Shown: positions 17,041 through 27,091, numbered from the stretch's first letter. The stretch is DNA of 64,000 bases from Phycisphaeraceae bacterium D3-23 (GCA_039555135.1 CP114179.1:2976001-3040000), one strand, 5' to 3'. The notes: a model not told the origin generated them from the sequence alone. Program-made: numbers and translations.

Positions 17041-17080
17041 TCTGTTTCGCCGCCGCCCAACGGGCGGCGGCGAACACGCA
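17041..17080. repeat. Compact inverted repeat related to GCCGTCGCCCAACGGGCGGC
   Basis: GTTTCGCCGCCGCCCAACGG with the complementary CGGGCGGCGGCGAAC forms a tight stem. It resembles the arms of the GTTTAGCCGTCGCC family but without the spacer. It lies 21 bp after the TPR lipoprotein stop and could also end transcription. Confidence 0.5.
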
Positions 17081-17105
17081 TCCCTACAAAAACAAGCGTG
17101 GTTCC

Positions 17106-17214
17106 GGGTGCCACACAACTGGCTTGTCCGCAGGCCTGCTGTGTGCTGCGGGGACAACCGACTTAGTACACTCGCACACGGCAGCCCTGCGGACGGGCCA
17201 GTTGTGTGGCACCC
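17106..17214. repeat. Long inverted repeat GGGTGCCACA... (copy 3)
   Basis: GGGTGCCACACAACTGG (17106-17122) pairs with CCAGTTGTGTGGCACCC (17198-17214), with nested CCTGCTGTGTG / CACACGGCAG arms. It is nearly the same as copy 2 at 7696-7796 in the outer stem, while the loop sequence differs. Confidence 0.9.
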
Positions 17215-17416
17215 ACGGAAGGAACACGCGCGTTCTAACTGGGATGTGTATAAACAGCAGCTTGCAGCCCGATGCTGTGCCCAGCCCGCACAACCGCGCG
17301 CGCCCAAGGGATTGACCTACCCGTTTTCATGGCGATTGTTCTTGGTGGCCACGGGCCTGCCCGATATCCTGAATCGGCGGGGCTATGATGTTTTATTGTC
17401 ACCCAGGAGTTTTCCG

Positions 17417-19249
17417 ATGTTGCGACTACCGCGTTACGTGTTTGTTTCACGCAAGGGCCGGGCGATCGGCGGTGCGGTGGTCTGCGGCGTGTTGCTGTCC
17501 GCGTTGCCGTCGGGGTTGGGGGCCGGCAGCGTGTATGCGCAGGGCACCCATGAGGCGTCGGCGCAGGACCGCCGAGCCGCGTCGCATGCGTACGAGACCG
17601 GGCTGCTGCTGCACCGCGAGGGCGAGTTCGAGGCGGCGGTCGAACAGTTTTATGAAGCCATCGGCCACGACCCGTCGCTGCAACGCGCCTACGCCGCACT
17701 GACCGATGCCCAAGTCAGCGGCGCACGCAACCGCCTGCTGCTCGCGATCCGTGCGGCCGACGAGGGCGACCTGCTCGCCGCGCGTCGCCACACGCAGCGC
17801 GCGATGGCGCTGGACGGCGGGAACGAACATATCCGCGCGGCAGCGCAGTCGTTCGGCCCGATCGAGGATGCACTGATCGCCACGCAGCAACATGCGTTCA
17901 CGCAAGGCCAGGCCTTGGCCGACGAACAGAACTGGCGGCTGGCGCGCGAGCGCTTCGAGGCACTGATCGAGACGGCTCCGCTCTATCTCCCGGCCCGCGC
18001 TGCGAAGCAGCGCGCCGCACACTTCGAAAACCGCTCGATCGAGCTGGCCAACCAAGGCACTGCGCTGATGCAGCAGCACCGGCTGGGCCCAGCGCTCGAG
18101 TCGCTCGCGGCCGCTTCTGCGATCTGGCCTTACCACCCCGACGCGAGCGAAACGGCGGAGCAGGTCGAGGCGCAGATCGCGGATGCCCAGGCCCTCGCGG
18201 GCCGGGCGGCGAATGCGGTCGCGGCGGGCGATCTCGAAGAGGCCCTGGGTCTGGCGCAGTCGGCGACGGCCATCGACAGCTCCAACGCCCAAGCCCGCGG
18301 CGCGGTGCGTGATGCCGAGCGCGGCTTGGCCGAGCGTTACAGCGTGCAAGGCGACGAACAACTCGAAGCGGGTGACTTCGCCGCCGCCCGGGCGCATTAT
18401 GTGCAGGCGTTCGAGTATGTCGGCTATTACCCCGACGCCCGGCGCGGCATGGCGCAGGCCTACCTCGGGGAGGGGCAGGCGCTGTGGCTCTCAGGCCGAT
18501 CGGGCGCGGCGTTGCTCGCGTTCCTGGCCGGCGAATCGCACGACCGCAGCGCGGTGAACGACGCGATCAGCCAGTTACGGCGTGAAATGCTGTCGCAGTT
18601 TGACGTCACGTTGACGATCGACGTGCCCGAGCACGCGCCGGCGATCGGTGTCGAATCGCGTGCGTTGTGGGCCGAGCTCGCGACGGCGCCGCTCTCGCCT
18701 TACATGGCCCGCGCGGATGCAGACGAGGCGCGCTACGCGGTCGAGGTCAGGATCAACGACACCGACGTCGAGCTCCGCCGGACCCGCACCACGCAGTCGA
18801 CCTACGGCAACAGCTCGGGCTACGCGACGGGCTACACGCAGTGGGAAAAACGCGGCACGCTCGACTGCACCGTCACGATCACCGACACCGCGTCGGGCGA
18901 GGTCGTCCGCCGATGGGATGCGAACCGCTGGGTGACGCACACGGATCGCCAGCAGTATGTGGTGGGCACGACTTGGCGTCGCAGCTACTGGACGCTGCCC
19001 AGCGACGATGAGGTCGAGGGCCGGCTGGCGCGTGACCTGGTCAACGAGGTCTGGCCCGACATCCGCGCGGCGGTGACACTGGCCCGGGCGCGCGACCTGC
19101 GTGACCAGGCGGATATGCCTCCCTTCGCACAGACGCCCGAGCAGACGTTGGAACTGCGCGTGGCATCGACCCTGCTCGCCGGCCAGGTCAACGAGCGCGA
19201 GGGCGACGCGGCGCTGCGCGAGCTCGCGCGGGAGTTCGCGGCCGAGTAA
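17417..19249 (+). CDS. Secreted TPR protein, paralogue of the upstream lipoprotein
   Basis: A 610-residue exported protein. Basic n-region then a hydrophobic core (GGAVVCGVLLSALPSGLGAG) with a signal cleavage near VYAQG; no lipobox. TPR-like helices span about residues 50-370 (ASHAYETGLLLHREGEFEAAVEQFYEAI, GDLLAARRHTQRAM, GDFAAARAHYVQAFEYVGYYP). The C-terminal domain (ELRRTRTTQSTYGN, LDCTVTITDTASGEVVRRWD) parallels the preceding lipoprotein. The ATG at 17417 has AGGAG 7 bases upstream, so the longer in-frame ORF that passes through the repeat at 17106-17214 is rejected. The pair may form a periplasmic assembly; function unknown. Confidence 0.85.
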   Translation: MLRLPRYVFVSRKGRAIGGAVVCGVLLSALPSGLGAGSVYAQGTHEASAQDRRAASHAYETGLLLHREGEFEAAVEQFYEAIGHDPSLQRAYAALTDAQVSGARNRLLLAIRAADEGDLLAARRHTQRAMALDGGNEHIRAAAQSFGPIEDALIATQQHAFTQGQALADEQNWRLARERFEALIETAPLYLPARAAKQRAAHFENRSIELANQGTALMQQHRLGPALESLAAASAIWPYHPDASETAEQVEAQIADAQALAGRAANAVAAGDLEEALGLAQSATAIDSSNAQARGAVRDAERGLAERYSVQGDEQLEAGDFAAARAHYVQAFEYVGYYPDARRGMAQAYLGEGQALWLSGRSGAALLAFLAGESHDRSAVNDAISQLRREMLSQFDVTLTIDVPEHAPAIGVESRALWAELATAPLSPYMARADADEARYAVEVRINDTDVELRRTRTTQSTYGNSSGYATGYTQWEKRGTLDCTVTITDTASGEVVRRWDANRWVTHTDRQQYVVGTTWRRSYWTLPSDDEVEGRLARDLVNEVWPDIRAAVTLARARDLRDQADMPPFAQTPEQTLELRVASTLLAGQVNEREGDAALRELAREFAAE

Positions 19250-19469
19250 GCGCATACACACGTCCCGCTCATCGCCTGTACGGCTCCACGTGCCACGGTT
19301 GATCCGCTTGAGCGGTCGGCCGTGTTTCCTGTGCCGTTGTGCCACCGACCGACCGAGTTGCAGCGGTTTTGAGGATGCACGACAGGCCGCAGCATGTCCA
19401 CGATGGTTGAGTCGCCGGGCGAGGTTTCTTCCGCGGCGATCGGCCCGTGTTCCGGTATCATGTCGGCAC

Positions 19470-21402
19470 ATGCAGGCACTGTATTTATGGCTTTGGCGCC
19501 TGGTTCCGGGCAACCCGCAGGTCGTGCGGATCGTCAACGGCGGCAGCCGGCGGACGCAGCACGCCTTTGTCCGCATGGGCTACCTCGGCGCGCTGATCGC
19601 GCTGGTGACGATCGGCATGCTCTCGGCCGGGAGCATGGGCGGGGCCGTCGACCTCAACGACCTCGCCAAGGCCGGCTCGCAGGTCTTCCGCGTGATCGCC
19701 TACGGCCAGGTCATCCTCGTCTGCCTGCTCGCCCCGATCTTCATGGCCGGCGCAATCGCCTCCGAACAGTCGGGCAAGACCTACAACATCCTGCTGACGA
19801 CGCCGCTGTCGAACCTGCAGATCGTGCTGGGCTCGTTGTTTGGCCGGCTGTTTTTTGTGCTGACGATCCTGCTCAGCGGGCTGCCGCTGTTTGCGGTGAT
19901 GCTCGTCTTCGGCGGCGTGCCGGTGAGCAGTGTGTTCGCCGCGTTCGCGGTCGCGGGGATGACGGCCCTGTTCGTCGGCGCGGTCGCGGTGGTGCTGTCG
20001 GTGATGCGCGCGCCGGCGGGCGCAAGGCCGTGTTTGTGTTTGTGATCTCGATCGCGGCGTACCTGCTCGTGCTGGGCGCGCTCGACATGGTCCTGCTGCG
20101 CAACCTCGGCCCGACGCGCGGCCACACGACCGTCGTCACCTCGCTCCACCCGCTGCTCGTCCTCGAAGCCACCATCAACCGAGCCAACTACGCCACGCCC
20201 GGCCCCGAGCAGGTCGCCAAGTACCCCGCCCTCGTCGGGTTCTATCTCACCAAGCCGCTGGCGACCTTCAGCATCCTGTCGGTCGTCTCGAGCTTCCTGA
20301 TGCTGCTGTTCTGCTCGCTCTTTGTCCGGCGGATCGGCGCGGGCGACAGCCCCGCGATGATCTGGCTCAAGGCTAAGCTCCGCCTCGCCGAGCAGGGCGC
20401 GGCGCGCACACACGCAGCGCCCGGCAGCTGGGCACGGGCAACCCGATCGCCTGGCGCGAGGCCAACACCCGCGGCAAACTCGCGGCCGGCATCATCGCCC
20501 GCTACGGCTTCGTCGTCCTCGGGCTCATCGGACTGGGCCTGCTCCTCTACTACTACCACGTCGACCCGTACTGGAAGGTGGGCCAGGCCAACGCCACGCC
20601 GGGCAGCACCGTCGCGCGTGGCCCGGTCGAGTGGTTCCACCCTGCGCTGATGACCCTCATCATCGCCGAGATCGCGGTGATTACGCTCGTCGCGATCTAC
20701 ATGTCCGCCGGCAGCGTCTCGAAAGAACGCGAGGACGGCACGCTGGACATCATGCTCACCACGCCCATTACCCCGCGCTACTACGTCTGGGGCAAGCTCC
20801 GCGGCCTGGTCCGATTCCTCAGCGTCATGATCTCGCTGCCCGTCATCACGCTCGCGCTCGTCGCGCTCTACACGTTCGTGGGCCAACTGCTCGGCTGGTC
20901 GCAGGCATCGATCGGCTACAACAACATCAGCTACGACTACATGGGCAACCCGATCACCACGGTCCACCACGTCCCGCTGCTGATCCCCGAAGCGCCCGTG
21001 CTCATGCTCCTGATGCTCGTGCCCTTCGTCGCGCTGTGCGTCGGCGTGGGCATGTTCTGGTCCCTCAAGGCCAAGGGCGTCTTGGGCGCGGTCGTCCCGT
21101 CGGTTGCCATCATCGGCGCGGGCTCTCTCGTGTTGGGCTTGTGCGGGCTCTCCGCCTCGGGCAGCATCCCGCTCATCGGCCCGGTGCTCAACGCCTTTAG
21201 CCCGATGACCAGCGTCGTGATGATCGTCGACCCCGCGACCTGGGTGCAGCAGTACACCGAGACGCCGGCCGTCGGCCGGGTGAGTCTGTTCATCGGCGCC
21301 GTCGCCGTGTGCGCCGGCTACGCGACGATCGTTTGGGCGATGATCGCCGCCATGGTCCGCGGCTTCGACCACACCGTCCGCAAACTCTCGGGCGGGAAGT
21401 GA
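19470..21402 (+). pseudogene. ABC-2 type permease, two frameshifts
   Basis: A membrane permease of an ABC exporter. The product is readable only across three frames. From the ATG at 19470 (MQALYLWLWRLVPGNPQVVR) the first part runs to about 20030, then continues as AVFVFVISIAAYLLVLGALD in another frame to about 20420, then as GTGNPIAWREANTRGK... in the third frame to 21402. Both shifts are in the -1 sense (equivalent to one missing base each). The two halves look like an internal duplication: SEQSGKTYNILLTTPLS in the first and SKEREDGTLDIMLTTPITP in the second, each followed by TM helices. At least 10 TM segments in total. No ATPase gene adjoins it. It is either inactive or affected by sequence errors in GC-rich runs. 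Confidence 0.8.
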
Positions 21403-21407
21403 GTTTT

Positions 21408-21540
21408 CTCACGCAAAGATGCAAAGACGCGGAGAGGGACACAACAGGACTACCCGCAGCCGGTCATGACGCGGCCATGCCTCCCAGTCGCCTCGTGCGC
21501 TGCTCAAACTTACTTTGCGCCTTTGCGTCTTTGCGTGAGG
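21408..21540. repeat. Inverted repeat CTCACGCAAAGA...TCTTTGCGTGAG
   Basis: The left arm (21408-21432) reads TCTCACGCAAAGATGCAAAG then ACGCG. The right arm (21515-21540) reads TTTGCGCCTTTGCGTCTTTG then CGTGAG. Each arm is made of reiterated GCAAAGA words. It lies between the permease and nadA and begins a few bases after the permease stop. Confidence 0.85.
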
Positions 21541-21589
21541 CCTGCGTCTCAATCCGCCTATAATGCGATGTCCCACGCAGGAGACCCCC

Positions 21590-22870
21590 ATGCTTTGGCA
21601 GCCCGCGATCCCCGATGAATACACCCAGCTCAACGACGAGCAGCTCGATGCGCGCATCGCCGCGCGCAAGCAAGAACTCGGCAGCGACCTCGTCATCCTC
21701 GGCCACCACTACCAGCAGGACGACGTGATCGCCTTCGCCGACTTCACGGGCGACTCGTTCAAGCTCTCGCAGCTCGCGGCCGAGCAGGTGAAGAAAAATA
21801 ATGCGAAGTACGTGATCTTCGCGGGCGTCCACTTCATGGCCGAGACGGCCGACATCCTGACCGACGACGGCGTGGCCGTGTTGCTGCCCGACCTGGGCGC
21901 GGGCTGCTCGATGGCGGACATGGCCGACTACGAGCAGACGGTCGAGTGTTGGGAGCAGTTGGAGGAAGTGCTGGGAAGGGGCCAAGGGGCTAAGGGGCCA
22001 AGTGACAAGGCAACAGAGTTAGGGGCACGGTACTCGACCCCCCGGCCCCTCGACCCCTCGGCCCCTTCTGCCTACCGCGTCATCCCCATCTGCTATATGA
22101 ACTCCAGCGCCGCGATCAAGGCCTTCTGCGGGATGCACGGCGGCGCGGTGTGTACCTCGTCCAACTGCGACGCGATCTTCGACTGGGCCTTGGCCGGGGG
22201 CGACACCCCGCTCGAAGACGGCGAGCAGGTGAAGATTCTGTTCCTGCCCGACCAGCACCTGGGCCGCAACACCGGCGCGGCCGCGGGGTTTGATCCCGTC
22301 ACGCAGATGTGCCTGTGGGACCCCAAGAAAGACCTCGGCGGCAACGACGAGCAGCAGATTTTGGACAGCACGTTCATCCTGTGGAAGGGCCACTGCTCGG
22401 TGCACAAGCTGTTCCGCCCGGAGCATGTGGATGAGGCCCGTGCCGAGTGGCCTGATGTGACGGTGATCGCGCACCCCGAGTGCTGCTACGAGCTTTGTCA
22501 GAAGGCCGACATGACCGGCAGCACCGAGGGCATTATCCAGGCCATCGAGTCCGCCGAGCCCGGAACGAGGTGGGCGATCGCGACGGAGGTGCACCTGGTG
22601 AATCGCCTCGTGAACGAAGCGAAGACGCGCGGCGTCGAGGCCCGCATCCTGTCGCAGTGCCAGTGCCTGTGTACGACGATGTACCGCATCGACCGCCCGC
22701 ACATGCTCTGGCTGATGGACAACCTGGTGGAGGGTAAAGTCCTCAACCAGATCAGCGTCCACCCCGAGGCCAAGAAGCACGCGCTGGTCGCGCTCAACCG
22801 CATGCTCGATATCACCGCGAAGGCAAAGGTCAACGCGGTGAAAACGATCGACCGCGAAGCGACGGCGTAG
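21590..22870 (+). CDS. nadA: Quinolinate synthase NadA with in-frame insert
   Basis: 4Fe-4S enzyme that condenses iminoaspartate with DHAP to quinolinate for NAD synthesis. Seen: VILGHHYQQDDVIAFADFTGDS, GVHFMAETADIL, LLPDLGAGCSMAD (Cys106), YMNSSAAIKAFCG, CTSSNCDAI, FLPDQHLGRNTG, HPECCYELC and ILSQCQCLCTTMYRI. These supply the cluster Cys ligands. Start at ATG 21590 with CAGGAG 6 bases upstream. At 426 residues it is longer than usual. Residues ~129-161, rich in Gly, Pro, Lys and Ser and encoded by 21972-22073, interrupt the segment before VIPICYMNSS. The DNA of that insert is itself an inverted repeat of AAGGGGCC words. The rest of the enzyme looks intact. nadB and nadC are not in the window. 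Confidence 0.95.
   Translation: MLWQPAIPDEYTQLNDEQLDARIAARKQELGSDLVILGHHYQQDDVIAFADFTGDSFKLSQLAAEQVKKNNAKYVIFAGVHFMAETADILTDDGVAVLLPDLGAGCSMADMADYEQTVECWEQLEEVLGRGQGAKGPSDKATELGARYSTPRPLDPSAPSAYRVIPICYMNSSAAIKAFCGMHGGAVCTSSNCDAIFDWALAGGDTPLEDGEQVKILFLPDQHLGRNTGAAAGFDPVTQMCLWDPKKDLGGNDEQQILDSTFILWKGHCSVHKLFRPEHVDEARAEWPDVTVIAHPECCYELCQKADMTGSTEGIIQAIESAEPGTRWAIATEVHLVNRLVNEAKTRGVEARILSQCQCLCTTMYRIDRPHMLWLMDNLVEGKVLNQISVHPEAKKHALVALNRMLDITAKAKVNAVKTIDREATA
21972..22073. repeat. Inverted repeat AAGGGGCC inserted in frame in nadA
   Basis: The left arm (21975-22001) reads GAAGGGGCCAAGGGGCTAAG then GGGCCA. The right arm (22042-22068) reads CCGGCCCCTCGACCCCTCGG then CCCCTTC. About 102 bp, i.e. 34 codons without a stop, so the nadA frame is kept. 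Confidence 0.8.
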
Positions 22871-22892
22871 GGCTACTACCTTTGTACTGAAG

Positions 22893-22921
22893 CCGCGTTG
22901 CTACGCAACGCCGCGGCTATT
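22893..22921. repeat. Short imperfect palindrome GCCGCGTTGCTACGCAACGC...
   Basis: AGCCGCGTTGC and GCAACGCCGCGGCT pair around CTAC (with one small bulge), 23 bp after nadA and between convergent genes. It could serve as a bidirectional terminator stem, although no U-run follows. Confidence 0.5.
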
Positions 22922-22951
22922 GGGTTGGTGTTTCAACGAACGCACAATGCG

Positions 22952-23872
22952 CTACTCGTCGTCCGCTTCCACGGCCACCAAGTTCTCATCGAAGAACGCG
23001 ATAAGTTGTTCGATCATCTGTGGGGTTTGGAAGTGCCAGCTTCCGTGGCCGCCGCCTTCGACGACGACGAGTTCGTGCTCGACGCCGGCGTCATCGAGGG
23101 CTTCGGCGAAGTACTCGCTCTGGGCGAGGGGGACCAGCGGGTCGCGGGTGCCGTGGGCGATCATCACGGGCGGGTCTTCGGCGTCGAGGTACGTCACGGG
23201 GTCGGCGGCGTCGGCGAGGTCGGGGCGCTTACGCGGGTCCGCGCCCAGCAGGATCGCGATCGGGGAGTGCTCGGCCAGGCCGCTTTCCTCGGGGATTTCG
23301 GCGCTGAGCGCTTCGAGGTCGGTCGGGCCAAAGAGGTCGTAGACCGCGTGGACTTCGCTGGAGGTGTCGAGGTGTTCGCCCAGTTCGCCTTCGGTCTCGG
23401 GGTCGTTGCCGGTCGTGCCCAGGAGTGCGGCGAGGTGGCCGCCGGCCGAGGCACCGATGACGCCGATGCGGTCGGCGTTGTAGCCGTAGGCCTCGGCGTT
23501 GGCGCGGAGGAATCGGACGGCGGCCTTGCAGTCGTGGAGCTGGGCGGGGTACTGCGCGACGTTGGAGAAGCGGTAGCTGACGCTGGCGACGGCGAAGCCG
23601 TGGTCGGTGAGGAACGCCATCGGGCAGGGCCAGCGGTTGCCCATCATCCATGCCCCGCCGTGGACCCAGACGACAAGCTTGGGCGGCTCGGCGTCCTCGG
23701 CCGCGTCGTCGCTGACGGGCGGGCGGTAGAGGTCGAGCTTCATCTCCGCGCCGTCGTCGAGCGTGGCGTAGACGATATGCCGATCGGTCTGCGGGCGGTT
23801 TTGCCGGCCCTGCGCGAGGCTCGGCAGGGAACAGGCGAGGGCGAGCAGGGCGGCGAGGAGCGTGCGTTTCAT
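22952..23872 (-). CDS. Secreted alpha/beta hydrolase (BD-FAE / HSL-like esterase)
   Basis: An exported esterase or lipase of 306 residues. Signal peptide MKRTLLAALLALACSLPSLA. Oxyanion-hole motif WVHGGAW (His71-Gly73), nucleophile elbow GASAGG (Ser142), acid HGTRDPLVP (Asp244) and His276 in GGGHGSWH complete the triad. The start at 23872 is set by the signal peptide; the in-frame ATG at 24067 would add 65 residues without signal features. It faces nadA and follows sodA by 299 bp. The 299-bp gap holds the sodA terminator. Natural substrate unknown, probably an acylated sugar or similar ester. Confidence 0.92.
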   Translation of the reverse strand: MKRTLLAALLALACSLPSLAQGRQNRPQTDRHIVYATLDDGAEMKLDLYRPPVSDDAAEDAEPPKLVVWVHGGAWMMGNRWPCPMAFLTDHGFAVASVSYRFSNVAQYPAQLHDCKAAVRFLRANAEAYGYNADRIGVIGASAGGHLAALLGTTGNDPETEGELGEHLDTSSEVHAVYDLFGPTDLEALSAEIPEESGLAEHSPIAILLGADPRKRPDLADAADPVTYLDAEDPPVMIAHGTRDPLVPLAQSEYFAEALDDAGVEHELVVVEGGGHGSWHFQTPQMIEQLIAFFDENLVAVEADDE

Positions 23873-24054
23873 AGGTCGTCTCGGGGAGTGTGTGTCCTCC
23901 ATGCTACCGCGACCACCGCCCGAGGTGGCATTAAAAGCGCGGCATGGCCCTAAGCCGAAGCCTGAGTCCGCGAAGGCCCGGAGGTGCTCTACGAGCACGG
24001 CCGACCGCTCCGAGCTGCGGGTCGACCGTGGCACGGATCGACACCGCGAAAGAA

Positions 24055-24084
24055 AAACCCGCCACACCTATGCGTGGCGGGTTT
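24055..24084 (-). terminator. Intrinsic terminator of sodA
   Basis: AAACCCGCCAC (24055-24065) pairs with GTGGCGGGTTT (24074-24084). Read on the minus strand the stem is followed by TTTTTCT, as expected 87 bp after the sodA stop. Confidence 0.8.
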
Positions 24085-24170
24085 GTATGCGTGAGTTTGG
24101 CGGTCCATCCGACGGCGTTGCCGCTCGCGGGGCTCGCGTCAAAGCCGTGTGCTTTGAGCGGCGGACGGTC

Positions 24171-24806
<636 letters not shown>

Positions 24807-25185
24807 GGTCGGCTCCTTATAAAGCTCTGCGAGAAAGAGGATTAGCCAGAACATCAGCCCCGCGTCGTGCGTGCCGCTGGCGTTTCGATGGTCGAGTGTA
24901 GGCCTGCTCCGGGTGGCGGTCAATCGCTGTTTTTGGTCTGAAAAAGCGTGCGATTCAGGTGAAGACCTGATATTCGGCACCACTTTTCCGCCATAGGGGC
25001 CTGTTTCAGGTGCGCGCCTTATTTTGAGCAATTCTAAACAAAGTTGAAACTAAGTCGCGGCTTGGAGCGTTATTAAGGGTAGAAAGGGAGTGGCGAATCG
25101 CCTGCATCCAGCGAGCCGAACGCCACGAAATGCCCAGGGGGGCTGATCAGGGGACCGCAGGGGACTTTAGAAAGGAACGAGCATC

Positions 25186-26211
25186 ATGAAGAATCTCACA
25201 CCCAAGAATTCGCCGCTGGCCCGCGTGGCCGAACGCAAGGGGCTGTCGGTGTCCGACGCCCGCCGGCAGCTCTCGCCGCAGGACGCGGCCGACCTCAAGC
25301 GGGTCCTTGAAGAGAAGTACGAGTACACCGCCGCCGAGGTCTTCGCGCTGCCCGAGAAGCAGGCGATGAAGGAAATCTTCGACGACGCGCCGGAGATCCC
25401 GGTGCCCGACGTGTCGTGGTACCACCCGGTGATGGACTCGGGCAAGAAGCCCGCCGCGACGCCGCGTAAGCTCGGCAGCGTGGTCCTCACCGCGGCGCAG
25501 GAGCGGGCGCTGTTCGTGCAGTACAACTACTGCCGCTTCCGCGTCTGCGCCATCCGCGACGAGCTCAAGGACATGTCGGCGATCGACCTCGACCTGGCCG
25601 AGCAGCTTTTGCACTGGTACCACCGGGCCGAGGCCTACCGCGACCAGATCGCGCAGACCAACCTCGCGCTGGTGCTGGCGATGGCCAAGCGCACCCGCAT
25701 GAGCGACCTCGACTTCGGCGATATGGTCAGCGAGGGGAACATGGCCCTGCTCCGCGCGATCGACAAATTCGACGCCGGCCGCGGCTTCAAATTTTCGACC
25801 TACGGCTGCCGTGCCATCCTCAAGGCCTTCAGCCGTGCCGGCATGAAGCTCAGCAAGTACCGCTCGGTCTTCCCCACGGGCTACGACCCGGAGTTCGAGA
25901 AGTCGAACTACCAGGAGACCAAGAACGCCGAGCACGAAGAAGACTGCGCCGACGAGGTCAAGCGGATCGTCGAGACCAACCAGGCCGACCTCTCCGAGAT
26001 CGAGCAGCGCGTGATCCGCCACCGGTTCAACTTGATCGCGCCCGACATCGTCAACGACCCGCCGGCCCCCGTGCTGCGGACCGATGGCAAGCCGCTCACG
26101 CTCCAGCAGGTCGGCACGATCATCGGTGTGACGAAGGAACGTGTCCGGCAGATCCAGAAACGCGCGATGGAAAAAATCCGTGGGCAGCTTGAAACGCGCT
26201 ACCTGACGTAG
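25186..26211 (+). CDS. RNA polymerase sigma-70 family sigma factor lacking region 3
   Basis: A 341-residue sigma factor. It has a long N-terminal region (1-120) unlike RpoD, then region 2 (NLALVLAMAKRTRMSDLDFGDMVSEGN; AIDKFDAGRGFKFSTYG, with the core-binding and -10 recognition helices). A short acidic linker stands where region 3 would be. Region 4 has the helix-turn-helix LTLQQVGTIIGVTKERVRQIQ plus KRAMEKIRGQL. AAAGGA lies 11 bases before the ATG at 25186. The 379-bp gap upstream (24807-25185) holds the start of sodA and no further gene I can recognise; a weak TTGAAA...TATTAA pair at 25043-25077 has too long a spacer to call. Planctomycete-type alternative sigma factor; regulon unknown. Confidence 0.92.
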   Translation: MKNLTPKNSPLARVAERKGLSVSDARRQLSPQDAADLKRVLEEKYEYTAAEVFALPEKQAMKEIFDDAPEIPVPDVSWYHPVMDSGKKPAATPRKLGSVVLTAAQERALFVQYNYCRFRVCAIRDELKDMSAIDLDLAEQLLHWYHRAEAYRDQIAQTNLALVLAMAKRTRMSDLDFGDMVSEGNMALLRAIDKFDAGRGFKFSTYGCRAILKAFSRAGMKLSKYRSVFPTGYDPEFEKSNYQETKNAEHEEDCADEVKRIVETNQADLSEIEQRVIRHRFNLIAPDIVNDPPAPVLRTDGKPLTLQQVGTIIGVTKERVRQIQKRAMEKIRGQLETRYLT

Positions 26212-26295
26212 ACGTCAGGCCACTACAGGGACCGCAACCCCCGCCCGCCCGGCGGGTAGTGCCCAACCACAGTCCTCCTAAGACAGGCCGTGCCC

Positions 26296-26326
26296 GGTTC
26301 GCTGGGCGCGGTTTGTTTTTAGTGAT
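26296..26326 (+). terminator. Intrinsic terminator of the sigma factor gene
   Basis: CCGTGCCC-GGTTCGCT-GGGCGCGG forms an 8-bp stem with one G-T pair and is followed by TTTGTTTTT, about 80 bp after the stop at 26211. Confidence 0.75.
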
Positions 26327-26354
26327 CCGGGGAACTAGATCACGCAGCTTCATT

Positions 26355-26430
26355 GTTTAGCCGTCGCCCAAAAGGCGGCGCGTCGTGTTGCCGGTAACGC
26401 CACGCGCCGCCCGTTGGGCGACGGCTAAAC
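26355..26430. repeat. Inverted repeat GTTTAGCCGTCGCCCA... (copy 1)
   Basis: GTTTAGCCGTCGCCCA (26355-26370) pairs with TGGGCGACGGCTAAAC (26415-26430), with inner arms AAGGCGGCGCGT / ACGCGCCGCC. The same element recurs at 29384-29462, and a half copy at 4353. The gap between the sigma gene and the PEP-CTERM gene contains only this and the terminator. Confidence 0.9.
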
Positions 26431-26461
26431 GTCCTGTTGTGTTGGCATATTCTGCGGCCGC

Positions 26462-27091
26462 CTACGCGCTGCGCCGTCTGCGTATCAGCACCAGCGCCCC
26501 GACCGCCGCGAGCGCGCCGGTGCCCGGCTCGGGGACGCCGTCGAGCACGAACGCGAACTGCCAGTTGCCCGATTCCCAGCTGTCGGCGTCGTCGTCGCGC
26601 CGCCAGGACTCGCCCTCGCAGCCGTCCTCGCACGAGGCGGACCAGAACCAATTGTCGCCGGCAGTGGCCTCGACGATGGAGATCACGTAGTCGCCGGGGG
26701 CCAAGTTGATCGCGGCGAAGTCGGCGTTGTACTCCAGCACGTCCGACCCGCCTCCGCCGAAGCCGGTGGGTGTGCCGGCGACGGTGCCCAGGTCGATGTT
26801 GTGGAGCGGCGCGTTGTTGGGCGTGCCCGCGTTGCTGAAGATGCGCATCTCGAATTGCTGCTCATCGCCCACGCCCCACCACCGGACCGAGTCGATCGAG
26901 GCGTTCGATGCGAGGTCGAAGTCGTCGCCGACCTGGTTGAACGCGTCGCGCTCCGAGAGGACGTTGGTCCCGAACCCGCCTGACGGGTCGCCGTTGTCGA
27001 AGACCTGTGCGTGGGTGCCGCCCGCGGGGGTCAGGCAAGCGCATGCCGTCACGAGAGTGTAAGTCTGGCGAAACTTTGGGTACGTCTTCAT
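26462..27091 (-). CDS. PEP-CTERM sorting-domain protein 1
   Basis: A 209-residue exported protein, substrate of an exosortase-type sorting system. N-terminal signal (MKTYPKFRQTYTLVTACACL..., cleaved near THAQV), a beta-rich body (GDDFDLASNASIDSVRWWGV, PGDYVISIVEATAGDNWFWS) and a C-terminus VPEPGTGALAAVGALVLIRR then RRSA: PEP motif, TM helix and Arg cluster. No exosortase gene lies in the window. Cys pair CEDGCEG near residue 155 could bond. The gene is isolated between repeats and a broken hydrolase gene. Role unknown beyond probable surface or matrix location. Confidence 0.88.
   Translation of the reverse strand: MKTYPKFRQTYTLVTACACLTPAGGTHAQVFDNGDPSGGFGTNVLSERDAFNQVGDDFDLASNASIDSVRWWGVGDEQQFEMRIFSNAGTPNNAPLHNIDLGTVAGTPTGFGGGGSDVLEYNADFAAINLAPGDYVISIVEATAGDNWFWSASCEDGCEGESWRRDDDADSWESGNWQFAFVLDGVPEPGTGALAAVGALVLIRRRRSA

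Noticed and set aside
17106-17416. Longer start for the second TPR gene through the repeat
   Set aside because: AGGAG and a signal peptide place the start at 17417.
19470-21402. Programmed frameshifting in the permease
   Set aside because: No slippery heptamer or following pseudoknot could be seen at either joint.
25030-25080. Promoter for the sigma factor gene (TTGAAA...TATTAA)
   Set aside because: The spacer is about 21 bp, too long for a normal sigma-70 promoter.
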